Assembly (NCBI GenBank): GCA_947503625.1
Contig: CANNEK010000001.1
Coordinates: forward strand, 372,001-436,000
Length of the DNA: 64,000 bases
Origin: an uncultured Kordiimonas sp.
Lineage (GTDB): Bacteria > Pseudomonadota > Alphaproteobacteria > Sphingomonadales > Kordiimonadaceae
Reading direction: 5' to 3'
How positions within the stretch are numbered: the stretch's first letter is position 1; each line of letters opens with the position of its first letter. Made by a program: the position numbers and the translations under genes. Below, piece by piece: positions 7,313-17,448 of the stretch. Below the pieces are notes generated by a model. That model was not told the origin of the DNA and ran no database searches. It saw nothing but the letters and a program-made list of their open reading frames with translations.

Positions 7313-9508
7313 TCAAAAATCGATGTTCACATCATTAACGTTGGTAACGTCGTGAAGAAAAACCTGATCTCCCTCGCCCAAATCAAACAACAGGCCAACC
7401 TGTCCTGCCACAACTGTCGCAACAGCATTGGCTTTCAGCGCAGTCAGGCTTGAAAAGCGCACATTGTAGTCGCTGAAGTCTATTGTGTCGGCGGATAAAT
7501 CAAAATCAATCACAGTGTCCGCACCGCTGCCGGGCAAAAAATAGAAAACGTCGTTCCCCGTCCCACCCGAAAGAATGTCGTCACCTGTACCACCATATAT
7601 GTGGTCATGGCCACCGCCTGCATTCAGGGTGTCTTTCCCTGTACCACCAAACAAAGTGTCGTTGTCCGCGCCACCATTAACCAGATCATTTCCACCAGAA
7701 GCAAAGACCGCATCATTACCGGTTCCTCCGCTGATAACATCGTTAACCCCTTCTGCGGACTGATCTCCTCGTCCACCGTAGATGACATCATTTCCATCAG
7801 CGCCAGCAAGTGCATCTGCACCTGTACCACCGCCCAGGGTGTCATCGCCATAGGAGCCGAAAACCACGTCATCACCAGTGCCTGCATATATGACATTAGA
7901 TGCTATGGAACCAAAATCGGATACCGTCGTAGCACCTTGTTCATCGACGATGAATCTCGGGGACCCACCATAAATCGTATCATTGCCTTCGCCGCCAAAA
8001 AGAGTGTCCGAGCCATCCAGACGTTCTTCCAAACTGCGAGACAGAAGGGTTTGTGCATCCACCTCAATCAGCTGACCGCCGATTACGAGATCATCACCAC
8101 CGCCCGCACCGATAAGGTCGTCACCGCTGCCACCGACAACAGAATCATTTCCGGTATCGCCCGGCCCCGCAAAAGAAACGTCCTCGCCTCTGCCCAATAA
8201 CAGCCTGTCGCTGCCTGCGCCTCCAATGACGGTATCGTTTCCTGAGCGCGCAACGATCACATTGTCGGTTGCGTCACCCACCAAACGGTTGGCGGCAATA
8301 TCGCCCCCTTCTGCGTTCGTCACACTCAAGGACATGTCATCCACTGTCACGTCTTGACGGTTAAATGCCGCGTCATTGATGCTGAGGCGCTCAATCGTAA
8401 AGTCACCTGTAGGAAAGTCGCGGGGAAAATCGAAAATTGCAGCGCCATTGTCACTGTCCGAGAATACCACCTCAGCATCAAGCTGATACCTGCTACCCAG
8501 CGTACTGATAAGAACGATGGTGGCAGTCTGGACACCCGTTGCGCCAAAACCGCTGTCTGATGCTACAAGTGAAACCTTAAGGCTCGCGCCATTCGTTCCG
8601 ACAACAACTTCGTTCGAGTCCAGCGACAGACTGTCAACTGTAGGACTCGTCGCGTCTTGCAGGTCCTCCGGGGAAACAATCTGAACAGAATTCTGATATC
8701 CAAGACCAGCAAGGTCATCAGCGGTCAACAAGGTCGTATTGCCCTGATCATCCGAAACCCTCAGCAGTTCAAAAACATATTTGCCAGCGGGAGCTTCTGT
8801 GTTGAATGTCGACAACTGTTTGACACCTTGTGACAAGTCACCAAAAATGCCAACTGAAGCACCAATAACTGCTGGCGAACCGGGACCGATATCAAACTCA
8901 AACTCGATGATGTTCAACCCCGAGTTTTCATCGGTGAAAGTGCCCTGAAAAGTAATTTCAGCGGACTCACCTCCCCCCAAAACACCCGGCAAGTCGTTGT
9001 CTACCAGTATAGACCGGGTTGGCAGCAACAAGTCGCTGACCTCCGGCGGCGTAATATCCTGGTCAGGATTGTCGAATTCTATGAAGCGCGAGGGAATGAG
9101 GCTTGATATCTGATCTGCCCCCAAGGTTAATCCGTCCTCCGGCAAGCCGGTTACAAGCGGGTCGCCTGCAAAACTGATCCTTATGCCGCTAATCTCGTAG
9201 TTGCCACTTATGGATTGCGAACGCAGTCCAACGAAGAGCTGTTCGAGGTTTTCATTGTCATTCGCGTCAGCAACTTCTGAGACAATCTCTCCATCCGGCG
9301 CGCGCAGCTCTACACGAACAGACGAAATTTGCGCGGCGATACCCGGCGCATACGTTACGTTGACAAACACGCCAGGGGCGTTCCCGCCTCCACCACCATT
9401 AATGATGGTACCAAAGTTCAGCGCGGTAATTATAACGGTACCTGTTTCAGGTACTGCTCCGGGCGCGGTTTGCGCACTCTGCCCGGATTCCGTATTCAAG
9501 AACGACAT
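7313..9508 (-). CDS. RTX (hemolysin-type calcium-binding repeat) secreted protein
   Basis: A 731-residue acidic protein. From about residue 410 to 650 it is built of glycine-rich nonapeptides of the GGxGxDxux type (for example GGAGSDRLL, GGEGNDTIY, GGTGNDVFYF) that fold into a calcium-loaded beta-roll. The end, DTVIDFDLSADTIDFSDYN followed by DQVFLHDVT, is typical of C-terminal type I secretion signals. Residues about 1-400 look like two or three Ig-like/cadherin-like modules, each introduced by a DxTxPxV motif (DITPPEVSDL, DATSPTVDSL). No signal peptide is seen. No ABC exporter or membrane-fusion protein is nearby, so secretion must use a system encoded elsewhere. No lytic domain is recognised; adhesion or a surface-layer role is possible. 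ATG 9508 has GGGGA upstream; a TTG six codons earlier is less likely. Confidence 0.88.
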   Translation of the reverse strand: MSFLNTESGQSAQTAPGAVPETGTVIITALNFGTIINGGGGGNAPGVFVNVTYAPGIAAQISSVRVELRAPDGEIVSEVADANDNENLEQLFVGLRSQSISGNYEISGIRISFAGDPLVTGLPEDGLTLGADQISSLIPSRFIEFDNPDQDITPPEVSDLLLPTRSILVDNDLPGVLGGGESAEITFQGTFTDENSGLNIIEFEFDIGPGSPAVIGASVGIFGDLSQGVKQLSTFNTEAPAGKYVFELLRVSDDQGNTTLLTADDLAGLGYQNSVQIVSPEDLQDATSPTVDSLSLDSNEVVVGTNGASLKVSLVASDSGFGATGVQTATIVLISTLGSRYQLDAEVVFSDSDNGAAIFDFPRDFPTGDFTIERLSINDAAFNRQDVTVDDMSLSVTNAEGGDIAANRLVGDATDNVIVARSGNDTVIGGAGSDRLLLGRGEDVSFAGPGDTGNDSVVGGSGDDLIGAGGGDDLVIGGQLIEVDAQTLLSRSLEERLDGSDTLFGGEGNDTIYGGSPRFIVDEQGATTVSDFGSIASNVIYAGTGDDVVFGSYGDDTLGGGTGADALAGADGNDVIYGGRGDQSAEGVNDVISGGTGNDAVFASGGNDLVNGGADNDTLFGGTGKDTLNAGGGHDHIYGGTGDDILSGGTGNDVFYFLPGSGADTVIDFDLSADTIDFSDYNVRFSSLTALKANAVATVVAGQVGLLFDLGEGDQVFLHDVTNVNDVNIDF

Positions 9509-9566
9509 ATTTCCCCAATCGCACAATTGATATCCCTAGATGCCGCACTCCAGAAGTGCTGCATCA

Positions 9567-9593
9567 ACCATAAACCTTTGCGAACTTTATGGT
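9567..9593. promoter_or_regulatory. inverted repeat upstream of the RTX gene
   Basis: Arms ACCATAAA and TTTATGGT are perfect complements separated by 11 bases, 59-85 bases before the RTX start in a 165-base gap. It could be an operator for the RTX gene, but no regulator is adjacent. Confidence 0.3.
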
Positions 9594-9673
9594 ATAAATG
9601 TGGCACGAACGCGAAGGTATCAACAAACGCTAATAGGAAATTCCAAACCTGATGATTTCGGACAAGCGCAATA

Positions 9674-10672
9674 CTATAGCCAAGAGGGAACAGGCAAGTT
9701 CTTGCTGCGCAGGAACTCCGGATTAAACAGCTTCGACTGATAGCGAAGTCCGCTATCACACAATAGCGTAACGATAGTGTGCCCTGGCCCCATTTTCTTC
9801 GCAAGGCGAATGGCGCCAGCGACATTAACCCCTGAAGAAGAACCAACACACAGTCCTTCTCTGGCCAAAAGGTCAAATGCGATTGGTAGCGCCTCGGAGT
9901 CTGGTATCTGGAAAGCCTCATCAACGGACGCGCCATCAAGATTTGCGGTTATTCGTGATTGCCCGATTCCCTCAGAAATCGAACTCCCTTCCGACTTCAA
10001 TTCGCCATTGGTAAAATAACTGTATAGCGCAGCGCCCATAGGGTCCGCCAAGCCAATGACAATGTCTTTGTTGTGCTCCTTGAGGCCCATCGCGGTTCCC
10101 ACAAGCGAACCGCCTGATCCAACTGCAGTTATGTAAGCATCCACTTTTCCATCGGTTTGCTGCCAGATTTCCTGAGCTGTCGTCTTGATATGCGCTTCAC
10201 GGTTAGCAACATTGTCGAATTGATTGGCCCAAATAACGCCGTGCTGTTCCGTCGCTTGCAATTTTTCTGCTTTACGGCGAGCAACATGCTGGAAATTGCC
10301 CTCGTTTGAGTAGGGAGCCGCAGGAACGAGCTTCAAGCCCGCCCCCATAACCTTGAGAGTATCTATTTTCTCTTGCGCCTGTGTTTCAGGCATTACGATC
10401 AGAGTACGATATCCCTTTGCATTTGCCACAACAGTGAGCCCAATACCGGTGTTTCCGGCTGTGCCTTCAACGATCAGTCCGCCGGGTTCCAATTGGCCTT
10501 TTTTCTCTGCTTCCTCAATGATATTGAGCGCAGGGCGGTCTTTCAGCGAACCGCCCGGGTTGGCATATTCCGCTTTCCCGTAAATGCTGCAGCCGGTTAA
10601 CTCGGAAGCGTATTTCAGCTTAATCAGCGGCGTATTGCCAATGGCGGCAAGAGCACCTGTTCGATGAGACAT
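9674..10672 (-). CDS. cysK: cysteine synthase A (O-acetylserine sulfhydrylase)
   Basis: A 332-residue PLP enzyme of the beta-substituting family that makes cysteine from O-acetylserine and sulfide. The PLP lysine is K44 in NPGGSLKDRPA, the phosphate-binding loop is GSGGSLVGT, and the substrate loop reads EGTAGNTGIGL instead of the enteric EPTSGNTGI, a variant common in alphaproteobacterial CysK homologues. The ending around LLCDSGLRYQSKLFNPEFL matches family members. It stands alone between the RTX and histidine kinase genes. A cystathionine beta-synthase-like activity cannot be excluded from sequence alone. Confidence 0.9.
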   Translation of the reverse strand: MSHRTGALAAIGNTPLIKLKYASELTGCSIYGKAEYANPGGSLKDRPALNIIEEAEKKGQLEPGGLIVEGTAGNTGIGLTVVANAKGYRTLIVMPETQAQEKIDTLKVMGAGLKLVPAAPYSNEGNFQHVARRKAEKLQATEQHGVIWANQFDNVANREAHIKTTAQEIWQQTDGKVDAYITAVGSGGSLVGTAMGLKEHNKDIVIGLADPMGAALYSYFTNGELKSEGSSISEGIGQSRITANLDGASVDEAFQIPDSEALPIAFDLLAREGLCVGSSSGVNVAGAIRLAKKMGPGHTIVTLLCDSGLRYQSKLFNPEFLRSKNLPVPSWL

Positions 10673-10824
10673 AATTTGCTCCGGATAAATCGAATAGATA
10701 ACGTGCGTTTACTTACGCATCGTTTCAGGCAAATCAATAGTGCCATCAACTAATATTTTTGTGATTTTAAAATATTTTTCTAACCTGAGTAGGCGGAATG
10801 CATGCACACCCAGAAAAATGCCTG

Positions 10825-12588
10825 CTAACTCAACTCTTCCAGGAGTGCATCCAGAGGGTCGGATGCAGGCACGGTTTCTTTGGTTGACGTACCTTTGCTA
10901 CGACCGTCAAAGCCATGTGTAAACTGCTTGGTGTCACCATCAAGCGATGGTTGCTCCACAACATGGATGGTTTCACCCAGAACTTCGTTAATCGCAGTGA
11001 GCAAACGGTTGCGGTTGATTGGTTTGGTCACAACATCTTGCATACCGGCTTGTTTAAAGCGCTCCAATTGCTCAGGAAATGCATCAGCTGTGCACCCAAC
11101 AATTGGCAGCTCGGCTTTGCCCTCATCCATCGCCCTTATCCATTTGGTTGCGTCAATACCCCCGAGAACAGGCATCTGAATGTCCATCAGAATAAGGTCG
11201 AAATCTTCTTCTTCAACACGGGAACAGGCTAACGCGCCGTTCTCAACAGCAATCAGTGTATGGCCCAGCTTGCTCAACATGTTGGAAACAATACGCTGGT
11301 TAATCGCATTGTCGTCAGCGACGAGTATCTTCAGCTTTCGAGATGCGGTCGCTTGACGCATATCGCCAACCGTCAGCTCGCCGTTATCTGATGTCAGATC
11401 CGCAGCGTCACCTACCTGACAGATAAAGGTGAACCAAAATGTGGAACCTTCACCTTCTTCGCTATCAACACCGATCTCTCCATCAAGCAGAGAACAAAGT
11501 TGTTTACATATAGCAAGGCCTAGCCCTGTTCCGCCAAACCGGCGTGTAGTCGATGCATCTGCTTGCGTAAACTTCTGGAATAGTTTGCGCTGTGCCTCAT
11601 GGCCAATTCCAATGCCGGTGTCTTTGATTGACACCTTGATCGTTACGCCGTCCTCAGTTGAAGAAACCTGTTCCGCTATAATGTCGACGCCACCACGTTC
11701 GGTGAACTTGATGGCATTACCAACCAGATTGAAAAGAATTTGCCTCAACCTTGTAGGGTCAGAGACGATAACGTCGGGTAAATTATCGGCTGGAAGCCAC
11801 CTGATATCCAGCCCCTTCTCCAAGGCTTTCGGCTGAAGAAACTCGGCAATGTTTTCGACGACCCGGCTTATCCTTGTTGTTTGATACTCCAGCTCAACCT
11901 TGCCTGCCTCAAGTTTGGATATATCGAGAATATCGTTGATGACGGTAAGAAGCGTCTGGCCGGACTGCTGCAACGTATCAGCAAAATACTGCTGGTTTTC
12001 ATCAAGACCGGTATCACGCAACAGGTCGACCATACCAATCACACCATTGAGCGGCGTTCTGATTTCATGGCTCATGGTCGCAAGGAATTCCGATTTTGCC
12101 ACATTGGCGGATTCGGCAGCATCGCGCGCTTTCGACAGTTCATTTGCCAGTTTGGCAAATGCCTCGCGCTGTTCTTTCAGGATAGCCTCGTTACGGCGTT
12201 TTTCCTGAACAACGTCCTCAAGCTGGGCTTTTGTCAGGTTCAGTTCAATCACCTGATCATGGATCATCTCAAATTGCTTCCGAAGCGTTTCAAACGCCTC
12301 GCCGAGGTCAGATCGTTTTGCAAAACCCAGTCGAATCTCTCCGGCATCCAATTGCTGATTGGAGAACAGTTTTTGCATCGACTGAATGAAGGTGCGCCCG
12401 GGCATTATCACCCTGCTGACCATGAAAATATAAAAATATACGCTTATCGCAAGAGAAACGAGTGCTCCAATACCAAAGGGCAGCCAGTCTATTGACTCTT
12501 GTCCTGATGTATAGAAGACGTAAAGTGCTGAGACGAAAATGGGCACGAGCATCAGAACAGGCAGAAATATTAGCGCTCTTTTCACCAT
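10825..12588 (-). CDS. membrane hybrid sensor histidine kinase with receiver domain
   Basis: A 587-residue hybrid kinase. Two membrane segments (about residues 4-26 and 36-56) with almost no periplasmic loop are followed by a HAMP-like/coiled-coil linker. The HisKA domain has phospho-acceptor H174 in [13 protein letters not shown]. The HATPase domain shows [14 protein letters not shown] (N box), DTGIGIG (G1) and GGTGLGLAI (G2). A C-terminal receiver holds [10 protein letters not shown], the acceptor Asp in [12 protein letters not shown] and the VTKPIN lysine. No Hpt domain is fused, so phosphate must pass to a separate Hpt protein. ATG 12588 is preferred because it starts the first membrane helix; an upstream TTG (12645) is possible. 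The signal and target are unknown; no partner regulator is adjacent. Confidence 0.9.
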   Translation of the reverse strand: MVKRALIFLPVLMLVPIFVSALYVFYTSGQESIDWLPFGIGALVSLAISVYFYIFMVSRVIMPGRTFIQSMQKLFSNQQLDAGEIRLGFAKRSDLGEAFETLRKQFEMIHDQVIELNLTKAQLEDVVQEKRRNEAILKEQREAFAKLANELSKARDAAESANVAKSEFLATMSHEIRTPLNGVIGMVDLLRDTGLDENQQYFADTLQQSGQTLLTVINDILDISKLEAGKVELEYQTTRISRVVENIAEFLQPKALEKGLDIRWLPADNLPDVIVSDPTRLRQILFNLVGNAIKFTERGGVDIIAEQVSSTEDGVTIKVSIKDTGIGIGHEAQRKLFQKFTQADASTTRRFGGTGLGLAICKQLCSLLDGEIGVDSEEGEGSTFWFTFICQVGDAADLTSDNGELTVGDMRQATASRKLKILVADDNAINQRIVSNMLSKLGHTLIAVENGALACSRVEEEDFDLILMDIQMPVLGGIDATKWIRAMDEGKAELPIVGCTADAFPEQLERFKQAGMQDVVTKPINRNRLLTAINEVLGETIHVVEQPSLDGDTKQFTHGFDGRSKGTSTKETVPASDPLDALLEELS

Positions 12589-12695
12589 GCGATTATCAGC
12601 TTTACCCCCAACGAGCCGTACCCAATGCACGGTTTTAAAATACAACCATGAATGTTTACGATGTAATTATTGAAAAGAGGTTAATGCACCGACGC

Positions 12696-13454
12696 TTAGA
12701 ACTGAACTCTTTTCGTCATTCCTCCATCAATTATCACGTTGGTTCCCGTAATCCAAGACGCGGCATTGCTCACAAGGAAAACAACAGCGTTTGCGACCTC
12801 GCTGGTCGTGCCCATGCGCCCCGAAGGGTGCCTCGCGCAAACGGCTTCGTACATTTCGGGCTGATTGGCCTTCACGTTGCCCCAAAATCCGTCATCAACA
12901 TGAATAGGGCCCGGTGACACGCAGTTTACACGCACACCGTGAGCACCCGATATATCTGCCAATTGACTGCCATATGAAATCAGCCCCGCTTTCACAGTGC
13001 CATAAGGGCCGGGACCGCCAAAGGCTTCAAGACCGGCAATGCTTGAAATAATGACCATGGAACCGCCGCCGCCATGCGCCATAACAGGCAATAAGGTTTC
13101 GCACCCCCTGACGGTCGCCATCATATCAACCTCAAAAGCCTTCTGCCAACCCGCTTCACCCGCTTCGGAACCGCCACTAACATTGGCGACGAAGATATCA
13201 ACACCACCCAGCGATGCCACAGTCTGGTTTAACCAACTTTCGTATACATCTTTGTCACCAACGTCACAAATCGAGGCAGACAGGGACAACCCCCGCGCTG
13301 AAGCACTTTCCTCTACAGACCTGACCTGGTCCATGGTGCGCGCGCATGTGGCTACTGACACCCCTTCCGATAGCAGGAGTTCAACAATTGCGGCGCCAAT
13401 ACCTCGTGTTCCGCCTGTGACAATCGCCCGTTTACCTTTAAGACCAAGGTCCAT
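12696..13454 (-). CDS. SDR family NAD(P)-dependent oxidoreductase
   Basis: A 252-residue classical short-chain dehydrogenase: TGGTRGIGAA cofactor loop, NVSG in place of NNAG, active-site Ser in VIISSIAG, and the YGTVK catalytic pair. The end (TGTNVIIDGGMTKRVQF) is typical. ATG 13454 with AGGGAAG upstream is preferred over a start five codons earlier. It is the last of three same-strand genes patatin - fadD - SDR (36 bases after fadD), so a substrate related to fatty acyl or hydroxyacyl chains is likely but not proven. Confidence 0.85.
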   Translation of the reverse strand: MDLGLKGKRAIVTGGTRGIGAAIVELLLSEGVSVATCARTMDQVRSVEESASARGLSLSASICDVGDKDVYESWLNQTVASLGGVDIFVANVSGGSEAGEAGWQKAFEVDMMATVRGCETLLPVMAHGGGGSMVIISSIAGLEAFGGPGPYGTVKAGLISYGSQLADISGAHGVRVNCVSPGPIHVDDGFWGNVKANQPEMYEAVCARHPSGRMGTTSEVANAVVFLVSNAASWITGTNVIIDGGMTKRVQF

Positions 13455-13490
13455 CGTGCTTCCCTTCATTAAATATCCCAGAGATTGGCT

Positions 13491-15194
13491 TTAACCCGCG
13501 ATCAATTCGCTTGCCTGATCCCTTAGCTCTCTGCGTAGCACCTTTCCAACCGGTGATTTTGGCAGTTCATCCAGAAAACATACTGTTTTGGGGATTTTGT
13601 AACTGGTTAGATGGTCTCGACAGTACCCAATCACATCTTCTTCTGTAAGCGCTGTGTCCTGCTTAACAATATATGCCACAACCCGCTCACCCGTCGAAGG
13701 GTCCTGCGCGCCCACCACAGCCGCTTCAGCAATCGCCGGATTTTTCGTCAACACGTCTTCAATGTCAGCCGGAAACACATTGAAACCTGAAACAATAATC
13801 ATATCTTTGATACGATCAACGATCGTGAGATATCCCTCTTCGTCAATCTTGCCGACGTCACCCGTTTTGAGCCAGCCATCAACAAATGTGTCTGCTGTTG
13901 CGGCAGGATTATTGAGATACCCTTTCATCACTTGAGGGCCCCGCACCCAGAGCTCGCCAGCCGCGCCCATTGGCAAGTCATTGCCATCAGCATCCACGAT
14001 CCTAAGCTCGGTTCCGGGAATGGGTGTTCCGCAAGTGCCTCGTTTGGGAGGCTTGTTAAGCGGCATTGTCGTCACGACGCAGGTGCACTCTGTCATGCCA
14101 TAGCCTTCATAAATCTGCTGACCAGTCAGTTTCTCCCACGCGTCGGCCGTCGCTGGCTGCAGCGGGGCCGCACCAGAGTAACACGCCCGCAAGGATGCAG
14201 GCGGGTTTTCAAGAAACCAGCTTTCCTGCATCAAGCCCATATACAGGGTGTTAATGCCGGGCAGTATACTGACGTCAAATTTATCGAAAGCGTGTCTTAG
14301 GTTTTCAAGTGGCCTGGGTACCGGCATCAGCACGACATGCACGCCGTTTCTCATGCTGGCAAGGGCACCCACTGCCAATGCATACACATGATATAGCGGC
14401 AGGATCAGTAGCATGACATCTTCTTCGGTTTGCTCCAGGCTATCTTCGCGTTTGTCGGCCTGGGACAGATTGCCAACTATATTATAGTGTGACAATTCGG
14501 CTCCTTTACTGCGCCCCGTTGTTCCCCCGGTATACTGATAGATCGCCACATCGGTTACGGATTGTTCCGCTCTATATTTGCTGGTTTCCCCAACCATTTT
14601 GAGGTGCTTAAGTCCTGCAACAATCACAGACCGTGTGGTGCCTGCAAGCTCACCGGTAAAAGGCGGGATCACTTTTTTGAGGTATTTCATGGCTGCGCCC
14701 AGCAGAATTCTTTGCGATGCTGGGAAAAAATCCAGAAGCGAAAGCTTGTAAACATGAGTGACCGACGTCCCTGCAACAGAATCCGCAACCCGGTCACCGA
14801 AGACATCAATCACGAACCATACCTTGGCGCCGCTGTCTTTCAATTGGTGGTTCGTTTCATCCGTTGTGTAGAGAGGGTTGATATTTGTAACCGTCAAACC
14901 TGCTTTCAAAATACCAAAGGCAATCACCGGATACGCAAGCGTATTGGGGGCCTGAACCGCAACCACATCTCCCGGGGCAAGACCAAGTTCCTCCCTCAAA
15001 TAGGCGGCAACTGCGTCTGAATAGGTGCCAAGTTCATCAAATGTCATCGTCTGACTCTGGCCAGTCGGCAGAACACAGCTAAAAGCTTTCTTGCCCGCGT
15101 GACTTTTCACACAGTCATCAACCAGACTTCCCAAATGATTGGACAACAAGTCATCTGCGCTAAAGGGAATACTGTTTGTATAGGGTGCCGCCAT
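13491..15194 (-). CDS. fadD: long-chain fatty acid-CoA ligase (FadD type)
   Basis: A 567-residue AMP-forming ligase that activates fatty acids to acyl-CoA. The P-loop-like YTGGTTGRSKGA is the FadD form of the AMP-binding motif; YEGYGMTECT, WLKTGDVGKIDEEGY and VDRIKDMIIVSG follow in order, and the C-terminal lysine is in KSPVGKVLRREL. The ATG at 15194 is fixed by an AAGGAG site; an upstream start is unlikely. It is co-directional with a patatin-like lipase upstream (51 bases) and an SDR downstream (36 bases), which fits release of fatty acids from lipids followed by activation. Confidence 0.9.
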   Translation of the reverse strand: MAAPYTNSIPFSADDLLSNHLGSLVDDCVKSHAGKKAFSCVLPTGQSQTMTFDELGTYSDAVAAYLREELGLAPGDVVAVQAPNTLAYPVIAFGILKAGLTVTNINPLYTTDETNHQLKDSGAKVWFVIDVFGDRVADSVAGTSVTHVYKLSLLDFFPASQRILLGAAMKYLKKVIPPFTGELAGTTRSVIVAGLKHLKMVGETSKYRAEQSVTDVAIYQYTGGTTGRSKGAELSHYNIVGNLSQADKREDSLEQTEEDVMLLILPLYHVYALAVGALASMRNGVHVVLMPVPRPLENLRHAFDKFDVSILPGINTLYMGLMQESWFLENPPASLRACYSGAAPLQPATADAWEKLTGQQIYEGYGMTECTCVVTTMPLNKPPKRGTCGTPIPGTELRIVDADGNDLPMGAAGELWVRGPQVMKGYLNNPAATADTFVDGWLKTGDVGKIDEEGYLTIVDRIKDMIIVSGFNVFPADIEDVLTKNPAIAEAAVVGAQDPSTGERVVAYIVKQDTALTEEDVIGYCRDHLTSYKIPKTVCFLDELPKSPVGKVLRRELRDQASELIAG

Positions 15195-15245
15195 TACTAC
15201 TCCTTGCCCGAAAGGGCCTGCATGCATTGATTTATTCGGGAATGA

Positions 15246-16319
15246 TTATTCGGCTCCCGGCGCACCGTTTAAATTGTCGACCAATTTGCCGTGATCGTCC
15301 AGCAATTCCGCAAACTCGTCCGCCAGTCGATCACTTTCATCAACAACCTTTTGCCATGCGACAAGTCGCTCATCGTCCGACATTTCCGAGAAATCCTTAC
15401 GGTCCGTGATTTTCCCGCCCGGTAGGGTACTGACGAATTCCTGCGTTGGGGCAAGCAACAATACCTGATCCCAGGCTGTTCCGGCGGCGCGGCGCGACGG
15501 ACGGTTTTTGTCAAACCAGCCGGGCACAATATGATCATAGAAATGGGGGTAGAGAACAATACCGTCCTGATAGTGCCATGGGATATCAAAGTGATAGTCA
15601 ATCACACCTCCATCCCGGTAGACACCAGCCCCTGCCCCTTTGATATCTATAACAGGTTCGGAAACAAAGGGTATCGAGCCGCTTGCCATCAAAGCGTCAG
15701 CCAGAGTTTCGGGCCTTAAAGCAACGTCCGCGCGGTCAAATCCGTGCCAAACATCCGGACAGGCAATTTGCTCGCCACTATGAAACACAACACGCTCGAA
15801 AAACTTCGCCAGATGAGCTCTCGACACCCGGTTCGCTGTTGCCGCTGCCAACATGCCGGCGGCTTCGGTTGCTTTGCTTTTACTGCCGGCGATACCCTTG
15901 CCCCGCACGGCCACAATGTTCAAGTTGCGGTTGGCGTTATTGATCAGGCGCTCTGTTTCCTCTGGAGGGTAAAGACCGTGAATAATACCATAGGATGCTA
16001 CGGTCAGTTCGCTCGCCGACTTCACATTGTCTGTTCGGAAACTGAAGTAGCTGTTCAGGAAAGCATCAAAAGTCTCCCCCGGGTTTGGGTGCGCATAAAC
16101 CGTCATCCGCCAGGCACCAATCGAAGAGCCCACAAGATCAATTGTCTGCTGTGCCTTTGGCAGCCATTCGTGGCACAGATAATTGTCCAGTCCTTTAAGA
16201 ACCAACCATTTGGGGCCTCCTGAAGCACCAACAATCAGCCGCAGGTGTTCCGGGCCAAGACCGAACTTTTCAATTCGTGTCCGGGCGGTTTTGCCAGCGA
16301 TTAGTTTTAATGCCTTCAT
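15246..16319 (-). CDS. patatin-like phospholipase
   Basis: A 357-residue protein with the patatin Ser-Asp dyad. The oxyanion loop is GASGGPKW, the nucleophile elbow is VGSSIGAW (GxSxG) and the catalytic Asp lies in YRDGGVIDYH. It would hydrolyse acyl esters of phospholipids or neutral lipids; no signal peptide is clear. The start is uncertain: ATG 16319 begins the conserved region, but GAGGAG lies 13 bases upstream, directly before another in-frame ATG at 16331, and a TTG at 16373 would add a hydrophobic N-terminus. It is the first gene of the patatin-fadD-SDR set, so released fatty acids could feed directly into the adjacent ligase. Confidence 0.85.
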   Translation of the reverse strand: MKALKLIAGKTARTRIEKFGLGPEHLRLIVGASGGPKWLVLKGLDNYLCHEWLPKAQQTIDLVGSSIGAWRMTVYAHPNPGETFDAFLNSYFSFRTDNVKSASELTVASYGIIHGLYPPEETERLINNANRNLNIVAVRGKGIAGSKSKATEAAGMLAAATANRVSRAHLAKFFERVVFHSGEQIACPDVWHGFDRADVALRPETLADALMASGSIPFVSEPVIDIKGAGAGVYRDGGVIDYHFDIPWHYQDGIVLYPHFYDHIVPGWFDKNRPSRRAAGTAWDQVLLLAPTQEFVSTLPGGKITDRKDFSEMSDDERLVAWQKVVDESDRLADEFAELLDDHGKLVDNLNGAPGAE

Positions 16320-16392
16320 CAGCCAGATCATACTCCTCGAACACGAGAATATGGCTGCAAGGAATTTAATCAAGACCCATCAGTCCAGAAAT

Positions 16393-16423
16393 GGAAAAAG
16401 CGACCAAGAAAAGCCGCTTTTCC
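16393..16423 (-). terminator. hairpin downstream of the acyl-CoA degradation genes, possible terminator
   Basis: GGAAAAAGCG (16393-16402) can pair with CGCTTTTCC (16415-16423) with one bulge; an alternative fold uses the perfect dyad GAAAAGC-C-GCTTTTC. On the - strand it lies 26 bases after the stop at 16449, and the last arm is T-rich. The stem is modest, so it could be a weak terminator or processing site. Confidence 0.4.
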
Positions 16424-16448
16424 TATACTTCGTTCGATTAGAATACAG

Positions 16449-17423
16449 TTAAGGCGTCAGGACCACCTTACCCTTGGCCCGCCGCTCGGTCAGGCAGGCA
16501 TAAGCTTGTTCCACTTCGCTCATGGGGAAGACATCGTTGACGCTTGCCCGCACACTGCCATCCGCAACCATGCCCAGAATTTCCTTCATATTCTGCATCT
16601 GTTCAGACGGGTTTTTGCTGGCCCAGGCACCCCAAAATACACCGACAAGAGATGCCTGTTTCAGAAGGCACAGGTTAATTGGCACTTTGGGGATATCGCC
16701 TGCGGCAAAGCCAATCACCAGAAGACGTCCACCCGGCGCCATATTGCGGAAAGCAGCTTCCGTGTATTCACCGCCAACCGGATCGTAGATAACATCCACG
16801 CCTTTACCACCGGTGATTTCCTTCAGCCGGGCCTTGAGGTCTTCCGTTGAATAGTTGATCAACTCATCAGCGCCCGAAGCTTTGCAGAACGCAAGCTTGT
16901 CATCAGTGCTGGCTGCCGCAATCACTTTTGCACCTATGGCTTTTGCCAGTTCAACGGTGGCAATACCAACTCCACCAGCTGCACCAAGGACGAGAACCGT
17001 CTCTCCAGCCTTAAGCTCGGCGCGCTGTTTCAATGCATGGTAGCTGGTACCATACGTAAGGGTGATCCCTGCCGCCATCTCGAAAGAGAGGCCGTCCGGC
17101 ATCGGGATCGCAGTAATCGCTGGCACTGCTACTTTCTCGGCAAACGCGCCGGTTTGGCACATGAAAATCACCTTATCGCCGACCTTCAGGTGGCTTACAC
17201 CTTCACCAACTGCCGAAATAGTACCTGCGCCTTCACCCCCTGGAGTGAAGGGCAGATCCGGCTGTACCTGATATTTGCCCTGAATAATGAGCGTGTCGGG
17301 GAAGTTGAGACCTGCGGCCTTCACGTCCACCACCACATGTCCTGGTGCCGGCGTCGGATCCGCAACCTCCTCAATTGCAAGCTTGTCGGCTAGGCCCAGC
17401 TCTTTGCAAAGAACAGCTTTCAT
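16449..17423 (-). CDS. NADPH:quinone oxidoreductase-like zinc-free MDR protein
   Basis: A 324-residue medium-chain dehydrogenase/reductase of the quinone oxidoreductase branch. The GroES-like N-terminal half shows GLNFPDTLIIQGKYQ and FTPGGEGAGTI; the Rossmann half starts at VLGAAGGVGIATVELAK. The structural-zinc cysteine cluster of alcohol dehydrogenases is absent. It uses NAD(P)H; in lipid clusters such proteins often act as enoyl/acryloyl-type reductases, but the substrate cannot be told from sequence. It ends the thiolase operon, 25 bases after the thiolase stop. Confidence 0.85.
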   Translation of the reverse strand: MKAVLCKELGLADKLAIEEVADPTPAPGHVVVDVKAAGLNFPDTLIIQGKYQVQPDLPFTPGGEGAGTISAVGEGVSHLKVGDKVIFMCQTGAFAEKVAVPAITAIPMPDGLSFEMAAGITLTYGTSYHALKQRAELKAGETVLVLGAAGGVGIATVELAKAIGAKVIAAASTDDKLAFCKASGADELINYSTEDLKARLKEITGGKGVDVIYDPVGGEYTEAAFRNMAPGGRLLVIGFAAGDIPKVPINLCLLKQASLVGVFWGAWASKNPSEQMQNMKEILGMVADGSVRASVNDVFPMSEVEQAYACLTERRAKGKVVLTP

Positions 17424-17448
17424 GCTGGCCTCCTTTCGAAATTAAGGT

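Noticed and set aside
15206-15217. GCCC-GAAA-GGGC mini-hairpin just before the fadD ribosome site
   Set aside because: A four-pair stem is too short to support a regulatory claim.
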